From assembly GCF_016907815.1 (NCBI RefSeq), contig NZ_JAFBCQ010000001.1, positions 1,488,001 through 1,552,000 on the forward strand: a DNA stretch of 64,000 nucleotides, read 5' to 3'. Below, piece by piece: positions 8,104 through 15,698 of this stretch. The translations under genes and the position numbers were made by a program. Below the pieces are notes generated by a model. The model saw only the letters and a program-made list of their open reading frames with translations, did not search any database and was not told the DNA's origin. Position 1 is the first letter of the stretch. Every line of letters begins with the position of its first letter. Source of the DNA: Microbacterium aurum (lineage in GTDB: Bacteria > Actinomycetota > Actinomycetes > Actinomycetales > Microbacteriaceae).

Positions 8104-8142
8104 TTAATCCGTGGGTCCAGGGTTCGAGTCCCTGTGGGGGCA

Positions 8143-8577
8143 CCCAACGCACAAGGCTCGAACCTTGCCCCAGAGAATCAAGGGCTGGGGTTCGGGCCTT
8201 GTCCGCGTTCGCGGCCCAAGTCAGCGCATCGGCGTTGACCTGGGGATCAAGCAGCATCTCGAAAGGCCGGGCGTTCTCGACGCGCAGCTCGTCGTCCTCC
8301 TCGATGTAGACCTTGGTGAAGAACGCCTGGTTGCACAGTCGCCGGTTGGCGTCGTCGCAGCGCGCGTAGATGTCGGCGCAGTTCACGAGCAGGTTCAGGG
8401 CGTCGTCCAGGTGGGCGCGAGCGTCGGTGTATTCGCCGTGGTGCGCGTCGAGGCGACGGTTCACTTGGTCGAGCTCGCCCAGGATGCGGTCTTGCTCTCG
8501 TTTGAGGACGGCGAGCGGGATCGCGTCGGCGTAGTGGGCCTGCATGAGCCGGTCCTGCTCGTTCTCGCTCTGTGCGC
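8143..8577 (-). pseudogene. C-terminal remnant of a large serine recombinase
   Basis: The minus-strand frame resembles the C-terminal end of phage-type serine recombinases: ENEQDRLMQAHYADAIPL, then a heptad-like segment KREQDRILGELDQVNRRL, ending in FFTKVYIEEDDELRVENARP. The catalytic N-terminal domain, the recombinase domain and the zinc ribbon are absent. Homology begins abruptly near 8577, where sequence of the PadR gene takes over. The frame stays open through the tRNA 3' exon (antisense) to 7988 by chance. This is best read as the scar of an integrated element next to tRNA-Lys. Confidence 0.75.
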
Positions 8578-9170
8578 ACGACTGGTCGGCCTATCAGCTG
8601 GCCGAGCAGCTCGGCCGGGGGGTGGCGGAGCTGTGGCCGTCGGCGGATCGTGGCCGATACGCGGTGCTGAACCGGCTGGCCGAACTGGGCTACGTCGCCA
8701 CGCGGCAGGAGCTCACCGGCAAGCGTGCACGCACGATCTACTCCATCACCCCCGCCGGGCGTGAGGCGCTGGCCGCGTGGCTGGGCACCCCGCCGAGGCC
8801 GCCGAGTGTCGAGTTCGAGGGCATGGTGCGCGTCCTGCTCGCCGATCAGGGATCGCTCGACGACCTGCGGGCGACGCTGCAGCAGACGCGCGAGAGCGCG
8901 CTCGCCAATCGGGACATGTTCGCGCGCTACGCCGCCTACATCAGCGCCACCGGAGGCACCTTCCCCGAGCGGCGGCACCTCTTCGCGCTCGCGAACACGT
9001 TCATGATCGGCCACTACGACCACATCCTGCCGTGGACGGAGTGGGCCGAGCAGCAGATCGCGGACTGGCCCGACACCGTCACGCCGGCGAGCACGAACGA
9101 GGCGCAGGTGCGCGACATGCTCGCCCCCGGCCGTGAGGTGTGGGAGCACGACCACCCCGACGGCGCCTGA
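8544..9170 (+). CDS. PadR-family regulator with a replaced N-terminus (possibly a pseudogene)
   Basis: From about residue 12 the protein matches the PadR winged helix (DWSAYQLAEQLGRGVAELW, then RYAVLNRLAELGYVATRQEL and YSITPAGREALAAWL), followed by the C-terminal helical dimerisation domain. The first 10 or so residues (MSRSCSFSLC) are antisense to the recombinase remnant, so the original start and first part of helix 1 have been lost. An ATG at 8544 still opens the frame, but no ribosome site is obvious. The targets of PadR proteins are often exporters; none is adjacent. DNA binding may be impaired. Confidence 0.7.
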   Translation: MSRSCSFSLCAHDWSAYQLAEQLGRGVAELWPSADRGRYAVLNRLAELGYVATRQELTGKRARTIYSITPAGREALAAWLGTPPRPPSVEFEGMVRVLLADQGSLDDLRATLQQTRESALANRDMFARYAAYISATGGTFPERRHLFALANTFMIGHYDHILPWTEWAEQQIADWPDTVTPASTNEAQVRDMLAPGREVWEHDHPDGA

Positions 9171-9179
9171 CGCGGATCG

Positions 9180-10130
9180 TCAGTGCGCGGTGCGCACCCC
9201 GATGAGGTCGTGGACGAGAACCGCGGCGGCACGGGCGCCCTGGCCCGCGGCGACGATGAGCTGCTGCGGACCGGGGGAGGCGGCATCCCCTGCCGCATAC
9301 AGCCCGGCGACCGACGTGCGCCCCGAGCGATCGGTGACGAGATTGCCGAACTCGTCGCGGTCGAGCTCGATGCCGCCCAGGAAGTCGGGGGCGGGATGCC
9401 ACTGCGGGCGCACGAAGCCGCCCTCGATCTCGATGCGCGTGCCGTCGACCAGGCGCACGGCCGACACGTCGCCGCGGTCGCCCTCGAGGTCGTCGATCGG
9501 GCGGCGCTCGACGACGATCCCGGATGCCGCGAGCTCGGCCTCTTCGACGGTGTCGACCGCGTCCGATCCGTTCGTGAACACGGTGAGACGGTCGGTCCAG
9601 CGGGCGATCAAGCGGGCCCGCGCCGCGAGGTCGGGGGTCTCGCCGATCAGGGCGAGGGGACGGTCCTGCAGCTCCCAGGCGTCGCACGCCGCGCAGCTGA
9701 ACACGGTCATGCCGTAGAACGCTCGCAGGCTCGGGATGTCGGGCAGCGTCTCGCGCAGCCCCGTCGCGACGAGCACCGACCGCGCCGAGACGGCGGGAGG
9801 GATGCCGGCGCCCCGGCCGTGGAGCGCGGCGATGAAGCGACGCTCCCCGCACTCGCGCGGCTGCAACGCGTTCACGACAGTCCTGTCGAGGATGCGGACG
9901 TTCGGGTACGCGCCCAGCTCAGCCCGCGCCAGCTTGCGCAGCTCGAGCGGGGGCACCCCGTCCCGCGTGAGGAAGCCGTGGGAGCGCAGCGTCGCCGCGT
10001 TGCGTGGGCGGCCCGCATCGACCAGCACGACCGAGGCGCGGGCGCGCCCGAGGTTGAGGGCCGCCGAGAGCCCCGCGGGACCGCCGCCCACGATGACGAC
10101 GTCGACCTCGGTGGTGGGCGCGTCAGTCAT
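9180..10130 (-). CDS. Thioredoxin reductase-like NAD(P)/FAD oxidoreductase
   Basis: Cytoplasmic flavoprotein of the TrxB fold, 316 residues. It has an N-terminal FAD motif VIVGGGPAGLSAALNLGRA, the redox pair CAAC in FSCAACDAWEL (about residue 175), and a C-terminal FAD motif GLYAAGDAASPGPQQLIVAA. The NADP-binding region (LALIGETPDLAARA) departs from GxGxxA. It may reduce thioredoxin or another thiol partner. The ATG overlaps the ferredoxin gene end, making it the last gene of the sulfur-assimilation operon, which suggests electron supply to APS reductase; that link is inferred. Confidence 0.82.
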   Translation of the reverse strand: MTDAPTTEVDVVIVGGGPAGLSAALNLGRARASVVLVDAGRPRNAATLRSHGFLTRDGVPPLELRKLARAELGAYPNVRILDRTVVNALQPRECGERRFIAALHGRGAGIPPAVSARSVLVATGLRETLPDIPSLRAFYGMTVFSCAACDAWELQDRPLALIGETPDLAARARLIARWTDRLTVFTNGSDAVDTVEEAELAASGIVVERRPIDDLEGDRGDVSAVRLVDGTRIEIEGGFVRPQWHPAPDFLGGIELDRDEFGNLVTDRSGRTSVAGLYAAGDAASPGPQQLIVAAGQGARAAAVLVHDLIGVRTAH

Positions 10131-10452
10131 GACCCTCTCCCTGCGGCGGGAGGGCCTCGATGATCGGGTGGTCCTTGTGGATCACGCCGACCTTGGCGGC
10201 GCCGCCGGGCGAGCCGATGTCGTCGAAGAACTCGACGTTGGCCTTGTAGTAGTCCTGCCACTCGTCGGGCAGATCGTCCTCGTAGTAGATCGCCTCGACC
10301 GGGCAGACCGGCTCGCAGGCACCGCAGTCCACGCACTCGTCGGGGTGGATGTACAGCGAGCGGTCACCCTCGTAGATGCAGTCCACCGGACACTCGTCGA
10401 TGCAGGCGCGGTCCTTGACGTCCACGCACGGGAGCGCGATGACGTAGGTCAC
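10123..10452 (-). CDS. fdxA: 7Fe ferredoxin (FdxA type)
   Basis: 109-residue soluble ferredoxin. Cysteine patterns CVDVKDRACIDECPVDC (first half) and CVDCGACEPVCP (second half) fit a [3Fe-4S][4Fe-4S] protein. An acidic C-terminal tail follows (DEWQDYYKANVEFFDDIG), normal for actinobacterial FdxA. It probably carries electrons from the reductase encoded upstream to the ferredoxin-dependent sulfite reductase. The GTG start overlaps the TGA of the reductase gene (GTGA), so the two are translationally coupled. Confidence 0.93.
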   Translation of the reverse strand: MTYVIALPCVDVKDRACIDECPVDCIYEGDRSLYIHPDECVDCGACEPVCPVEAIYYEDDLPDEWQDYYKANVEFFDDIGSPGGAAKVGVIHKDHPIIEALPPQGEGHD

Positions 10453-11849
10453 GGGACGAGCGCTCCGCGCGAGATCTGCACCTGCTCGTCGCGCGGCACC
10501 ACCTTGACGCGCTCGCGGGTGTGCTGGTGGGCCGCGCCCAGCTCGCGCTCGTGCGCGTCGAGGGCGAGCCAGCCGTCCCACGTGGTGAAGGCGACCTCGC
10601 GCTCGTCCAGCAGCTCCAGCACGTCGCCGTCCACCGTCGGAGCGGTGAGGCGGCCGGCGTCCGCGTCGGCCACGAGGTGCGCGATGGTCTCCATCGCATC
10701 GGACTTGGTGTGGCCGATGAGTCCGACCGGCCCGCGCTTGATCCAGCCCGTGGCATACAGGCCGGGGATGGTCGGGGCGTCGTCGGCGCCCGTGACGGCG
10801 GCATCCTTCACGCGTCCCTCGACGTTCGAGACGACGCCTGCGCGCACGTCGAACGGCGCGTCGATGACGGGCGTGCCGTAGTAGCCGACGGCGCGGTACA
10901 CCTGCTGCACCGCGAACTCGCGGAACTCGCCGGTTCCCTGGACCCTGCCGTCGCCGACGGGCTCGTTGCGCTCGAACCGGATGCCGGTGACGCCCGATTC
11001 CTGCGAGCCGAGCACCTCGACCGGCGAGTGGTAGAAGTGCAGGTGCAGACGGCGTGAGGCGCCGGTCGACTCCCGCGTGCGCCAGCTGTTGAGGATGCGC
11101 AGCATGACCTTGAGCTGGTTGTTCGCGGCGTTCGCGGGGTCGGCGTCGACGAAGTCCTCGTCGTGCACGACGATGTCGACGTCCGGCACCTCGCCGAGCT
11201 CGCGCAGCTCGATGGGCGTGAACTTGATGTCGCCGGGACCGCGGCGCCCGAACACGTGCACGTCCGTGACGGCCGAGGACTCGAGACCGGCGAGCACGTT
11301 GTCGGCGATCTCGGTCGGGCGCAGGTCGACGGCGTGCTTCGCGAGCACGCGGGCGACGTCGAGGGCCACGTTGCCGTTTCCGATGACCGCGACCTCGCGC
11401 TGGTCGAGCGGCCATTCGGTGGGCACGTCGGGGTGGCCGTCGTACCAGGCCACGAAGTCGGCCGCGCCGAACGAGCGCAGCAGGTCGATGCCGGCGATGT
11501 CGAGCGCGGCGTCGCGGATGGCGCCGGTGGCGAGGATGACGGCGTCGTAGCGCTCCTGCAGCTCGGCGAGCGAGATGTCGCGGCCGACCTCGACGTTGCC
11601 GATGAACCGCGTGGTGCCGGCATCCAGCATCTCGTGGAGCGAGTTCACGATGCCCTTGATGCGGGGGTGGTCCGGCGCGACGCCGTAGCGGATGAGGCCG
11701 TAAGGCGCGGGCAGCGACTCGAACAGGTCGATCGCGACGGTGCCGCCGGCATCGGCGACCGCGTTGGTCAGGATGTTGCCGGCGTAGATGCCGGCCGGGC
11801 CGGCGCCGACGATCGCGACGCGCAGGTTCTGGGGATTCGACGAGGTCAC
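10449..11849 (-). CDS. Ferredoxin--NADP+ reductase (FprA-like)
   Basis: 466-residue adrenodoxin-reductase-type flavoprotein that passes electrons from NADPH to ferredoxin. It has FAD motif VAIVGAGPAGIYAGNIL, then SLPAPYGLIRYGVAPDHP, the NADPH motif VIGNGNVALDVARVL, RRGPGDIKFTPIELREL, and the C-terminal ATGWIKRGPVGLIGHTK, all hallmarks of FprA. It sits directly before fdxA and after cobA with 4-nt overlaps. Corynebacterium has a comparable fpr2-cys cluster (family knowledge), which supports a role in sulfite reduction. Confidence 0.92.
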   Translation of the reverse strand: MTSSNPQNLRVAIVGAGPAGIYAGNILTNAVADAGGTVAIDLFESLPAPYGLIRYGVAPDHPRIKGIVNSLHEMLDAGTTRFIGNVEVGRDISLAELQERYDAVILATGAIRDAALDIAGIDLLRSFGAADFVAWYDGHPDVPTEWPLDQREVAVIGNGNVALDVARVLAKHAVDLRPTEIADNVLAGLESSAVTDVHVFGRRGPGDIKFTPIELRELGEVPDVDIVVHDEDFVDADPANAANNQLKVMLRILNSWRTRESTGASRRLHLHFYHSPVEVLGSQESGVTGIRFERNEPVGDGRVQGTGEFREFAVQQVYRAVGYYGTPVIDAPFDVRAGVVSNVEGRVKDAAVTGADDAPTIPGLYATGWIKRGPVGLIGHTKSDAMETIAHLVADADAGRLTAPTVDGDVLELLDEREVAFTTWDGWLALDAHERELGAAHQHTRERVKVVPRDEQVQISRGALVP

Positions 11850-12757
11850 GTGAGAGGGGCCTTCCGGATCAGGGGGTCGAAGTCTTCGCGTGCGAGGGTC
11901 GCGAGCTCGGCGGGCGCGTACGGGCTCAGCCGCACCACGTCGCCCACGACCACCACGGCGGGGGAGCGCACGCCGCGCGCGGCGGCCTGCTGCGCGATGG
12001 TCGAGAGGGTGCCGACCGTGACCCGCTGGCGGGCGCCGTAGCCGTCCTCGACGATCGCGACGGGGCAGTCGCCGCCGCGCTCGCCGCGGGCCAGTGTGAT
12101 CGCCGAGTTGGCCAGGGTGCCGACGCCCATGAGCAGCACGACTGTGTGGTCGCGGCCGCCGCCGAGCGACTCGATCTGGTCGTGCGCGGTCGCCACGGTG
12201 AACGCGGTGGCGACACCCCGGTGGGTGAGAGGGATGCCGGCGACAGCCGGCACCGAGGCGGCACTGGTGATGCCGGGCACGACCTCGACGACGACGCCCG
12301 CCGCCTGGCAGGCGAAGAGCTCCTCGCCGCCGCGGCCGAACACGTACGGGTCACCGCCCTTGAGGCGTACGACCGTCTTGCCGTCGTGGGCGAGCTGCAC
12401 GAGGAGGGCGTTGATCGCGTCCTGCGGCACCGCGTGGTGTCCGGGGCGCTTGCCCACGTCGACGACCTCGGCGCGCAGTTCCACGCCGTCGGCCGCGAGC
12501 CCGTCGAGCACCGCACGGGCGCCCAGGCGGTCCGCGACGATGACGTCGGCGGCCTCGAGCGCGCGCAGCCCCTTGAGCGTGAGCAGTCCGGCGTCGCCCG
12601 GGCCGGCCCCGACGAGCCAGACCTTGCCGGTCGCAGGGGCACTGCGCACCAACTCCTGATGCGCGCGGGCATCCTGCCGGCTGAGTGCCGGTTCCTGCCG
12701 GTCCCGGCCAGAACGGAGGAGTTCGTGCGGGGGAATGCGGCCATCGCGATCGGTCAT
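11846..12757 (-). CDS. cobA: Uroporphyrinogen-III C-methyltransferase CobA
   Basis: Cytoplasmic SAM-dependent enzyme that methylates uroporphyrinogen III at C2 and C7 to precorrin-2, the entry to siroheme (the sulfite reductase cofactor). Residues about 40-303 carry VGAGPGDAGLLTLKGLRAL, VVRLKGGDPYVFGRGGEE, VVPGITSAASVPAVAGIPLTHR and LLMGVGTL, all diagnostic. A roughly 38-residue hydrophilic N-terminal extension precedes the domain if translation starts at the ATG at 12757, which overlaps the permease stop (ATGA). No precorrin-2 dehydrogenase domain is attached. Confidence 0.93.
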   Translation of the reverse strand: MTDRDGRIPPHELLRSGRDRQEPALSRQDARAHQELVRSAPATGKVWLVGAGPGDAGLLTLKGLRALEAADVIVADRLGARAVLDGLAADGVELRAEVVDVGKRPGHHAVPQDAINALLVQLAHDGKTVVRLKGGDPYVFGRGGEELFACQAAGVVVEVVPGITSAASVPAVAGIPLTHRGVATAFTVATAHDQIESLGGGRDHTVVLLMGVGTLANSAITLARGERGGDCPVAIVEDGYGARQRVTVGTLSTIAQQAAARGVRSPAVVVVGDVVRLSPYAPAELATLAREDFDPLIRKAPLT

Positions 12758-13680
12758 CGCGCGCCTCCCGTGAGGAGCAGGCCGCGGCGCTTGAGCATCC
12801 GCCGCTCCAGCGGCCCGAAGAAGACCAGCTCGATGAGCACGCCGATGGCGAGGATCACGAGGATCGTGCCGAGCACGCCGGCCAGGTCGGCGAGTTCTCG
12901 CGACTGCTGCAGCATCGACCCTAGGCCGAAGCCGATCGTGCCGCCCATCGCGATGATCTCGGCGGCCATGAGGGAGCGCCACGAGAACGCCCAGCCCTGC
13001 TTGAGCCCGGCGAGGTAGCCGGGGAGGGCCGCCGGGAGGATCACGGCCGTCGCGAGCTGCCAGCGCGAGGCGCCGAGCACGGTGCCGACGCGCCGCAGCT
13101 GCGGGGGCACCTGCTCGATGCCGGCGATGAGCCCGTTGACGATCGACGGGATCGCACCCATGAGGATCACGAAGTACACGGTCGCGTCCGAGAGCCCGAA
13201 CCAGATGATCGCGGCCGGGACCCAGGCGACGGACGGCAGCACCTGCAGGCCCGAGATGATGGGGCCGACGGCGCGCCGGATCGGGCGCACCTCGGCCAGC
13301 AGCAGTCCGATGGGGGTGCCCACGACGATCGCGATGAGGAACCCGATGATGCCGCGCTCCAGGCTCGTCGTGACCGCCTGCTGCAGGCGGCCCGTGTCCC
13401 AGGCGTCGCCGAGCGCCGCCGCGACGTCCGCCGGACCGGGCACGATGTCGGGGCGCGGGTGCGCGATGACGACGTACAGCTGCCACACCACGACGAGCAG
13501 GATCACGAAGACGATCGGCGGCAGCACGCTCGACGCGAAACGGCGCCAGCGGCCGGGGCCCGCGTCGGCGTCAGTCTGCAGCTTGTCGAGGCCGGAGGCC
13601 AGGCTGCGCAGGTCGTCGGGCACGACGGTGGCCGGGTCGCCCAGTGAGCGGCCCACGACGGTGGGGGTCTCAAGCGGCAT
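12754..13680 (-). CDS. ABC transporter permease, SsuC/TauC type
   Basis: 308-residue inner-membrane subunit of a sulfonate-, taurine- or sulfate-type importer. Six hydrophobic helices fill residues about 55-295; the EAA-like coupling loop includes GASRWQLATAVILPAALPGYLAGL. An N-terminal cytoplasmic segment of about 45 residues precedes helix 1. Its start overlaps the ATPase gene end by 11 nt. Substrate specificity cannot be read from the sequence, but the position inside the cys operon points to a sulfur compound. Confidence 0.87.
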   Translation of the reverse strand: MPLETPTVVGRSLGDPATVVPDDLRSLASGLDKLQTDADAGPGRWRRFASSVLPPIVFVILLVVVWQLYVVIAHPRPDIVPGPADVAAALGDAWDTGRLQQAVTTSLERGIIGFLIAIVVGTPIGLLLAEVRPIRRAVGPIISGLQVLPSVAWVPAAIIWFGLSDATVYFVILMGAIPSIVNGLIAGIEQVPPQLRRVGTVLGASRWQLATAVILPAALPGYLAGLKQGWAFSWRSLMAAEIIAMGGTIGFGLGSMLQQSRELADLAGVLGTILVILAIGVLIELVFFGPLERRMLKRRGLLLTGGAR

Positions 13681-14548
13681 TGCGGCGGATCTCCTTGCGC
13701 AGCTGGTCGGTGATCTCGACCGACAGGGCGGCGACCTCGGGCGACGCGATGCGGCGGCCGGTCGTCTTGGTGATCCGCCACTCCTGCACGATGCGGCCAG
13801 GGCGGCTGCCCATCAGCACCACGCGCTGCCCGAGGCGCGCGGCCTCGCGCACGTTGTGGGTGACGAACACGATCGTGCGCCCCGTGGCACGCCACACGCG
13901 CTCCAGCTCCTCGTGCAGCAGGTCGCGTGTGATGGCGTCGAGAGCGGCGAACGGCTCGTCCATCAGCAGCACCGGCCGGTCCTGGGCGAGGGCGCGGGCG
14001 AGCGCCACGCGCTGGCGCATGCCGCCCGAGAGCTCGTGCGGCCGCTTGTCGGCGGCATCCGCGAGGTTCACCGCATCAAGCAGCGACAGGGCCTTCTCGC
14101 CGCGCTCGGAGCGCGGGACGCCCCGCAGGCGCAGCGCCAGCTCGACGTTGCGCCGGGCGGTGAGCCACGGCATGAGCGCCGACTCCTGGAACATGACCGC
14201 CGACCCGCCGGCGGGGGTCTCGATGGTGCCCGCCGACGCCTGGTCGAGGCCCGCGATGAGGTTGAGCAGCGTGGACTTGCCGCATCCCGAGGCGCCCAGC
14301 AGGCACACTAACTCGCCCGGCGCGATGTCGAGCGACACGTCGTCGAGCACGATGGGGCCGTTGCCGAACCGCTTGGAGACGCCGTCGATGCGGACGGCGG
14401 GAGCGGATGCCTCAGCGGCGGGCGCGACCGGCGCGACGCCGTCGAAGCTCGGGGCGAGCAGGTTCGCGGGCGTTCCCGCCGGGGCGGGTGCGCCCGCCTC
14501 CGGGGCCGCGGAGGCGGACCCGGAGGCGGAAGCGGGAGCGGCGCTCAT
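13670..14548 (-). CDS. ABC transporter ATP-binding protein, SsuB/TauB type
   Basis: ATPase of the adjacent importer, 292 residues. It has Walker A LGASGCGKST (about residue 92), Q-loop MFQESALMPW, signature LSGGMRQRVALARAL, Walker B VLLMDEPFAALD and H-loop FVTHNVREA. An unusual Ala/Pro/Gly-rich extension of about 50 residues comes before the domain; it is low-complexity and may be a spacer, or translation may begin further in. It is coupled to the permease gene downstream and to the binding-protein gene 1 bp upstream. Confidence 0.88.
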   Translation of the reverse strand: MSAAPASASGSASAAPEAGAPAPAGTPANLLAPSFDGVAPVAPAAEASAPAVRIDGVSKRFGNGPIVLDDVSLDIAPGELVCLLGASGCGKSTLLNLIAGLDQASAGTIETPAGGSAVMFQESALMPWLTARRNVELALRLRGVPRSERGEKALSLLDAVNLADAADKRPHELSGGMRQRVALARALAQDRPVLLMDEPFAALDAITRDLLHEELERVWRATGRTIVFVTHNVREAARLGQRVVLMGSRPGRIVQEWRITKTTGRRIASPEVAALSVEITDQLRKEIRRNAA

Positions 14549-14549
14549 G

Positions 14550-15638
14550 TCAGTCCTTGCCGAGCCCTGCGGCCGAGACGGTGTCTTCGCCCTCGGCCTT
14601 GAGCTGCTTGTTGAGCAGGCGCAGGTCGAACAGCCCGTCGATCGAGCCCTTCTTCTGCGTGCCCGCGTCGATGCCGTTCTGCACGAGCGTCTCGAACGTG
14701 TCGGCGACAGGGTCGACCGAGAAGGTCACGTGCTCCAGCGCGCGCTCGATGACGGCGTCGTCGAGCGGCTTGCCGGTCTCCTTCTCGATGGCGCCGTTGA
14801 TGACCGCGGGGGCCTCGTCGGGGTTGTCGGCGATCCACTTGACGGCGGCCTCGTGGCCCTTCAGCAGCTCGGCGACCACGTCGGGGTGCTCGTCCAGGAA
14901 CTGCTTGCGCACGAGCAGCACCGTCGTCGGGAACTCTCCGTCGTCCCACAGGTCGGCCTCGTCCTGCAGCACGTGCGCGCCGGCGTCGAGGATGAGGCGC
15001 GACACCCACGGCTCGGGGAGCCACGCGCCGTCGAGCTGGCCCTGCTGGAACAGGGTCAGGGTCTGCGCGTTCTCGGTGGGGGTGACGTGGACGTCGCCGC
15101 CGCCGGAGGTGTCGGTCGTGTAGCCCTCGTCGCTCAGCCACTTGCGCAGCGCCACGTCCTGCGTGTTGCCGAGCTGCGGCGAGGCGAGGGTCGTGCCCTT
15201 GAGGTCTTCGGGCGAGTCGATGCCGTCGCGCACCACCAGCGCCGCGCCGCCGATGGCCGCGCCGGCCACGATGCGCGCGGATTCGCCGCCGGACTGGATG
15301 AAGGTGTTGATCGACGGGTTCGGCCCGATGTAGGTAGCGTCGATCGCTCCGGCCGACAGCGCCTCGATGGCGGCGGGGCCGGCGTTGAACACCTGCGTGG
15401 TGATCTTCACGTCGTCGCCGAGCTCGTCGGCGAACAGGCCCTCCTCGAGGCCCACCAGCGCGGGCGCGTGGGTGACGTTGGCGAAATAGCCCAGGCGCAC
15501 CTCGTTCACCGACGGTGCGCTCGAGGTGGGCTCTGCGGCGGGCTTGTCGGTCGCGGCGGCGGAGGCGCAGCCGGCCATCATCGCCGCTACGAGTCCCAGG
15601 GTGGTGATTGCGGTCGTGGTGCGGACGATCTTGTTCAC
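14550..15638 (-). CDS. ABC substrate-binding lipoprotein, SsuA/TauA/NrtA family
   Basis: 362-residue extracytoplasmic solute-binding lipoprotein. The signal peptide ends in lipobox MMAGC (Cys about 24), followed by a disordered linker and a periplasmic-binding fold with EVRLGYFANVTHAPALVGLEEGLF and TYIGPNPSINTFIQSGGESAR, which are typical of sulfonate/taurine/nitrate binders. GGAGG lies 7 nt before the ATG. With the ATPase and permease it forms a complete importer set between cysN and cobA. The ligand is probably an organosulfonate or sulfate; no CysZ- or CysP-type sulfate transporter gene is in the window. Confidence 0.87.
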   Translation of the reverse strand: MNKIVRTTTAITTLGLVAAMMAGCASAAATDKPAAEPTSSAPSVNEVRLGYFANVTHAPALVGLEEGLFADELGDDVKITTQVFNAGPAAIEALSAGAIDATYIGPNPSINTFIQSGGESARIVAGAAIGGAALVVRDGIDSPEDLKGTTLASPQLGNTQDVALRKWLSDEGYTTDTSGGGDVHVTPTENAQTLTLFQQGQLDGAWLPEPWVSRLILDAGAHVLQDEADLWDDGEFPTTVLLVRKQFLDEHPDVVAELLKGHEAAVKWIADNPDEAPAVINGAIEKETGKPLDDAVIERALEHVTFSVDPVADTFETLVQNGIDAGTQKKGSIDGLFDLRLLNKQLKAEGEDTVSAAGLGKD

Positions 15639-15698
15639 GGTGTCGCCTCCTTAGGTCGGGTGGTGCTCAATGGGTGTGGGATGTGTGCGCGCGACGGG

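Larger units (their letters stand above)
7800..8142 (+). tRNA. tRNA-Lys (anticodon UUU), split by a group I intron
   Basis: Exons 7800-7834 and 8104-8142 join into a standard tRNA: acceptor GCCCCTA/TGGGGGC (one U-G pair), D-arm GCTC/GAGC, anticodon stem ACGGA/TCCGT around loop CTTTTAA, variable GGGTC, and T-stem CAGGG/CCCTG around TTCGAGT. The spliced anticodon is UUU, with the intron between positions 34 and 35. CCA is not encoded (the trailer reads CCCA). Without splicing the tRNA cannot form. I see no other tRNA-Lys in the window. Confidence 0.93.

Noticed and set aside
7800..8142. Reading the tRNA without an intron, with anticodon TCA (suppressor or Sec)
   Set aside because: The TCA loop arises only if the intron is placed to leave CTTCA; the P1 pairing, the terminal G rule and a 7-nt loop all place the junction after CTT, giving UUU.
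7988..8142. C-terminal extension of the recombinase frame through the tRNA 3' exon
   Set aside because: The PPQGLEPWTHGL-type text is antisense tRNA, a well-known artefact of frames running through tRNA genes.
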